Shown here: positions 7,277 to 7,970 of the stretch, piece by piece
Numbering within the stretch: position 1 is the first letter of the stretch
How the letters are laid out: the number at the start of each line of letters is the position of its first letter
Assembly (NCBI GenBank): GCA_030039695.1
Contig: JASHVB010000543.1
Coordinates: forward strand, 1 to 7,970
Direction: 5' to 3'
DNA from: Acetobacteraceae bacterium
GTDB lineage: Bacteria; Pseudomonadota; Alphaproteobacteria; Acetobacterales; Acetobacteraceae
DNA length: 7,970 bases
Made by a program: the position numbers and the translations under genes
Notes under the pieces: model-generated
Databases searched by the model: none
What the model saw: the letters and a program-made list of their open reading frames with translations, nothing else
What the model was told of the DNA's origin: nothing

Positions 7277-7287
7277 AGATTAGCAGA

Positions 7288-7310
7288 GCATCGCGGAGTC
7301 GGGCCGATGC
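7288..7310 (-). other. inverted repeat in the hpf-hyfB spacer
   Basis: The arms GCATCG (7288-7293) and CGATGC (7305-7310) can form a 6-base-pair hairpin with an 11-base loop in the transcript between hpf and hyfB. No run of T follows on the transcribed strand, so it is not a standard intrinsic terminator. It ends about 11 bases before the TTG start of hyfB and could affect processing or translation, or be chance in GC-rich DNA. Confidence 0.25.
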
Positions 7311-7335
7311 GATGGCGAACGTTTCCCGGCACTGC

Positions 7336-7920
7336 CTATCCCGCCGGGGTGATCCAGCCGACGTTCCCGTCGCTGCGGCGATAGATGACGTTCAGCTCGC
7401 CCGTGGTACTGTTGCGGAACATCATCACCTGCTGGTCTGCCAGGTCCATGCGCATCACGGCTTCGTCCACGGAGAGCCGACTGATTTCCGTTGGATGGTC
7501 GGCAATCACGGTCGCATATGCGCCGTTGAGCGGCGTTCCATTCGGCGCAGCACCGGTCAGCGCATCTTCCTGCCGCAGCACGTATTGCCGTGCCATTTCG
7601 GGCCGCTCGCGGTTTGCCAGATCGCGGGCATGCTCGTTCACACGTCGGCGGTAACGGCGCAGCCGTTTGGCGATGTGCTCTGCGGCATCATCAAAGGCGC
7701 TGTTGGCGTCGGCGGCTTCGCCTTCGGCACGCAGCAGCAGGCCACGGCCAGCGTGGACGTTGATGTCGCAGGTAAAGAAGCTGCGCGCACGGCCGAACGT
7801 CACCTGCGCCTCTATGGCGTGGTCGAAGTATTTCGTCGCAATGGTGTCCAGGTGATCCCACACGCGCGTGCGAAGCGCGTCAGACAAATCCACCTGTTTT
7901 CCTGAGACGGTGATCTGCAT
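7336..7920 (-). CDS. hpf: ribosome hibernation promoting factor, long form
   Basis: This 194-residue protein is a long-type hibernation factor, which binds the decoding centre of the 30S subunit and drives formation of inactive 100S ribosome dimers in stationary phase. The N-terminal S30AE domain (about 1-95) starts MQITVSGKQVDLSDALR and includes the strand DINVHAGRG (52-60) and the basic helix HIAKRLRRYRRRVNEH (82-97). A linker (about 98-132) leads to the C-terminal dimerisation domain (about 133-192), with DEAVMRMDL (152-160) and FRNSTTGELNVIYRRSDGNVGWI (168-190). The ATG at 7920 is chosen over an in-frame GTG at 7965 because MQITVSGK is the standard family start and GGAGAGG lies just upstream. 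In related bacteria hpf usually follows rpoN and precedes ptsN; here a hydrogenase-4-like operon follows after 59 bases in the same direction. Identification is firm. Confidence 0.95.
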   Translation of the reverse strand: MQITVSGKQVDLSDALRTRVWDHLDTIATKYFDHAIEAQVTFGRARSFFTCDINVHAGRGLLLRAEGEAADANSAFDDAAEHIAKRLRRYRRRVNEHARDLANRERPEMARQYVLRQEDALTGAAPNGTPLNGAYATVIADHPTEISRLSVDEAVMRMDLADQQVMMFRNSTTGELNVIYRRSDGNVGWITPAG

Positions 7921-7930
7921 CGGCCTCTCC
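7914..7930 (-). promoter_or_regulatory. hpf: ribosome binding site deciding the hpf start
   Basis: On the minus strand GGGGAGAGG lies about four bases before the ATG at 7920-7918. It is the clearest Shine-Dalgarno sequence in the window and fixes the start at the conserved MQITV rather than at the in-frame GTG 45 bases upstream. Confidence 0.6.
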
Positions 7931-7934
7931 CCAA

Positions 7935-7967
7935 CGGGATCACGGGTTTGAGGACGCGGGATCACGG
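7935..7967. repeat. 11-bp direct repeat upstream of hpf
   Basis: The sequence CGGGATCACGG occurs exactly at 7935-7945 and again at 7957-7967, a 22-base period, or about two helical turns. The first copy ends 15 bases from the hpf start. A tandem factor-binding site is possible, but the region may also be the 3' end of the gene upstream of hpf: a frame entering from the right edge stops at 7940-7942. Which of these holds cannot be decided from the 50 bases present. Confidence 0.4.
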
Positions 7968-7970
7968 CCG

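Noticed and set aside
1..7970. CRISPR arrays, tRNA or rRNA genes, insertion sequences
   Set aside because: No regular repeat-spacer pattern, cloverleaf-like sequence, transposase-like frame or terminal inverted repeats were seen on either strand.

Overview
The window is GC-rich and densely coded, and reads as chromosomal DNA of an alphaproteobacterium. The lineage call rests on a DUF1489-family gene (a family typical of Alphaproteobacteria) and a long-form hibernation factor like those in the alphaproteobacterial rpoN-hpf region. A His-rich secreted peptide resembling acid-shock proteins is compatible with an acid-tolerant group such as Acetobacteraceae, but that is only a guess.

Layout. Positions 101-523 (+) hold the DUF1489 gene. 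Positions 656-904 (+) hold a small exported His-rich protein. From 912 to 7920 everything lies on the minus strand and is read right to left: hpf (7920-7336), then, after 59 bases, a tightly packed five-gene cluster. In order of transcription these are a HyfB-like antiporter-type subunit (7276-5396), a HyfC/NuoH-like membrane subunit (5399-4494), a HyfE-HyfF fusion (4491-2911), a HyfG/NuoCD-like large subunit (2914-1430) and a HyfI/NuoB-like small subunit (1430-912). The cluster junctions are 4-base overlaps, a 2-base gap and a 1-base overlap, as expected for one translationally coupled operon. The cluster ends 7 bases from the convergent His-rich gene.

The main point of interest is that this group-4-hydrogenase-like complex does not look like a hydrogenase. 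The large subunit has lost all four cysteines that hold the Ni-Fe centre, while the small subunit keeps all four cysteines of its [4Fe-4S] cluster. The membrane arm also looks stripped: the HyfB-like subunit lacks the Glu and Lys residues of the proton channel, HyfE and HyfF are fused and the HyfF part is much shorter than usual, and no ferredoxin-type (HyfA/HyfH) or HyfD subunit is present. All frames are nevertheless intact and tightly coupled, so this looks like a repurposed complex rather than a decaying one. It is best placed near the energy-converting-hydrogenase-related (Ehr) complexes, in an unusually reduced form. Its electron donor, acceptor and ion chemistry cannot be read from the sequence. 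The gene next to hpf is often ptsN in related genomes; here it is this operon, suggesting but not proving expression under stationary-phase or energy-limited conditions.
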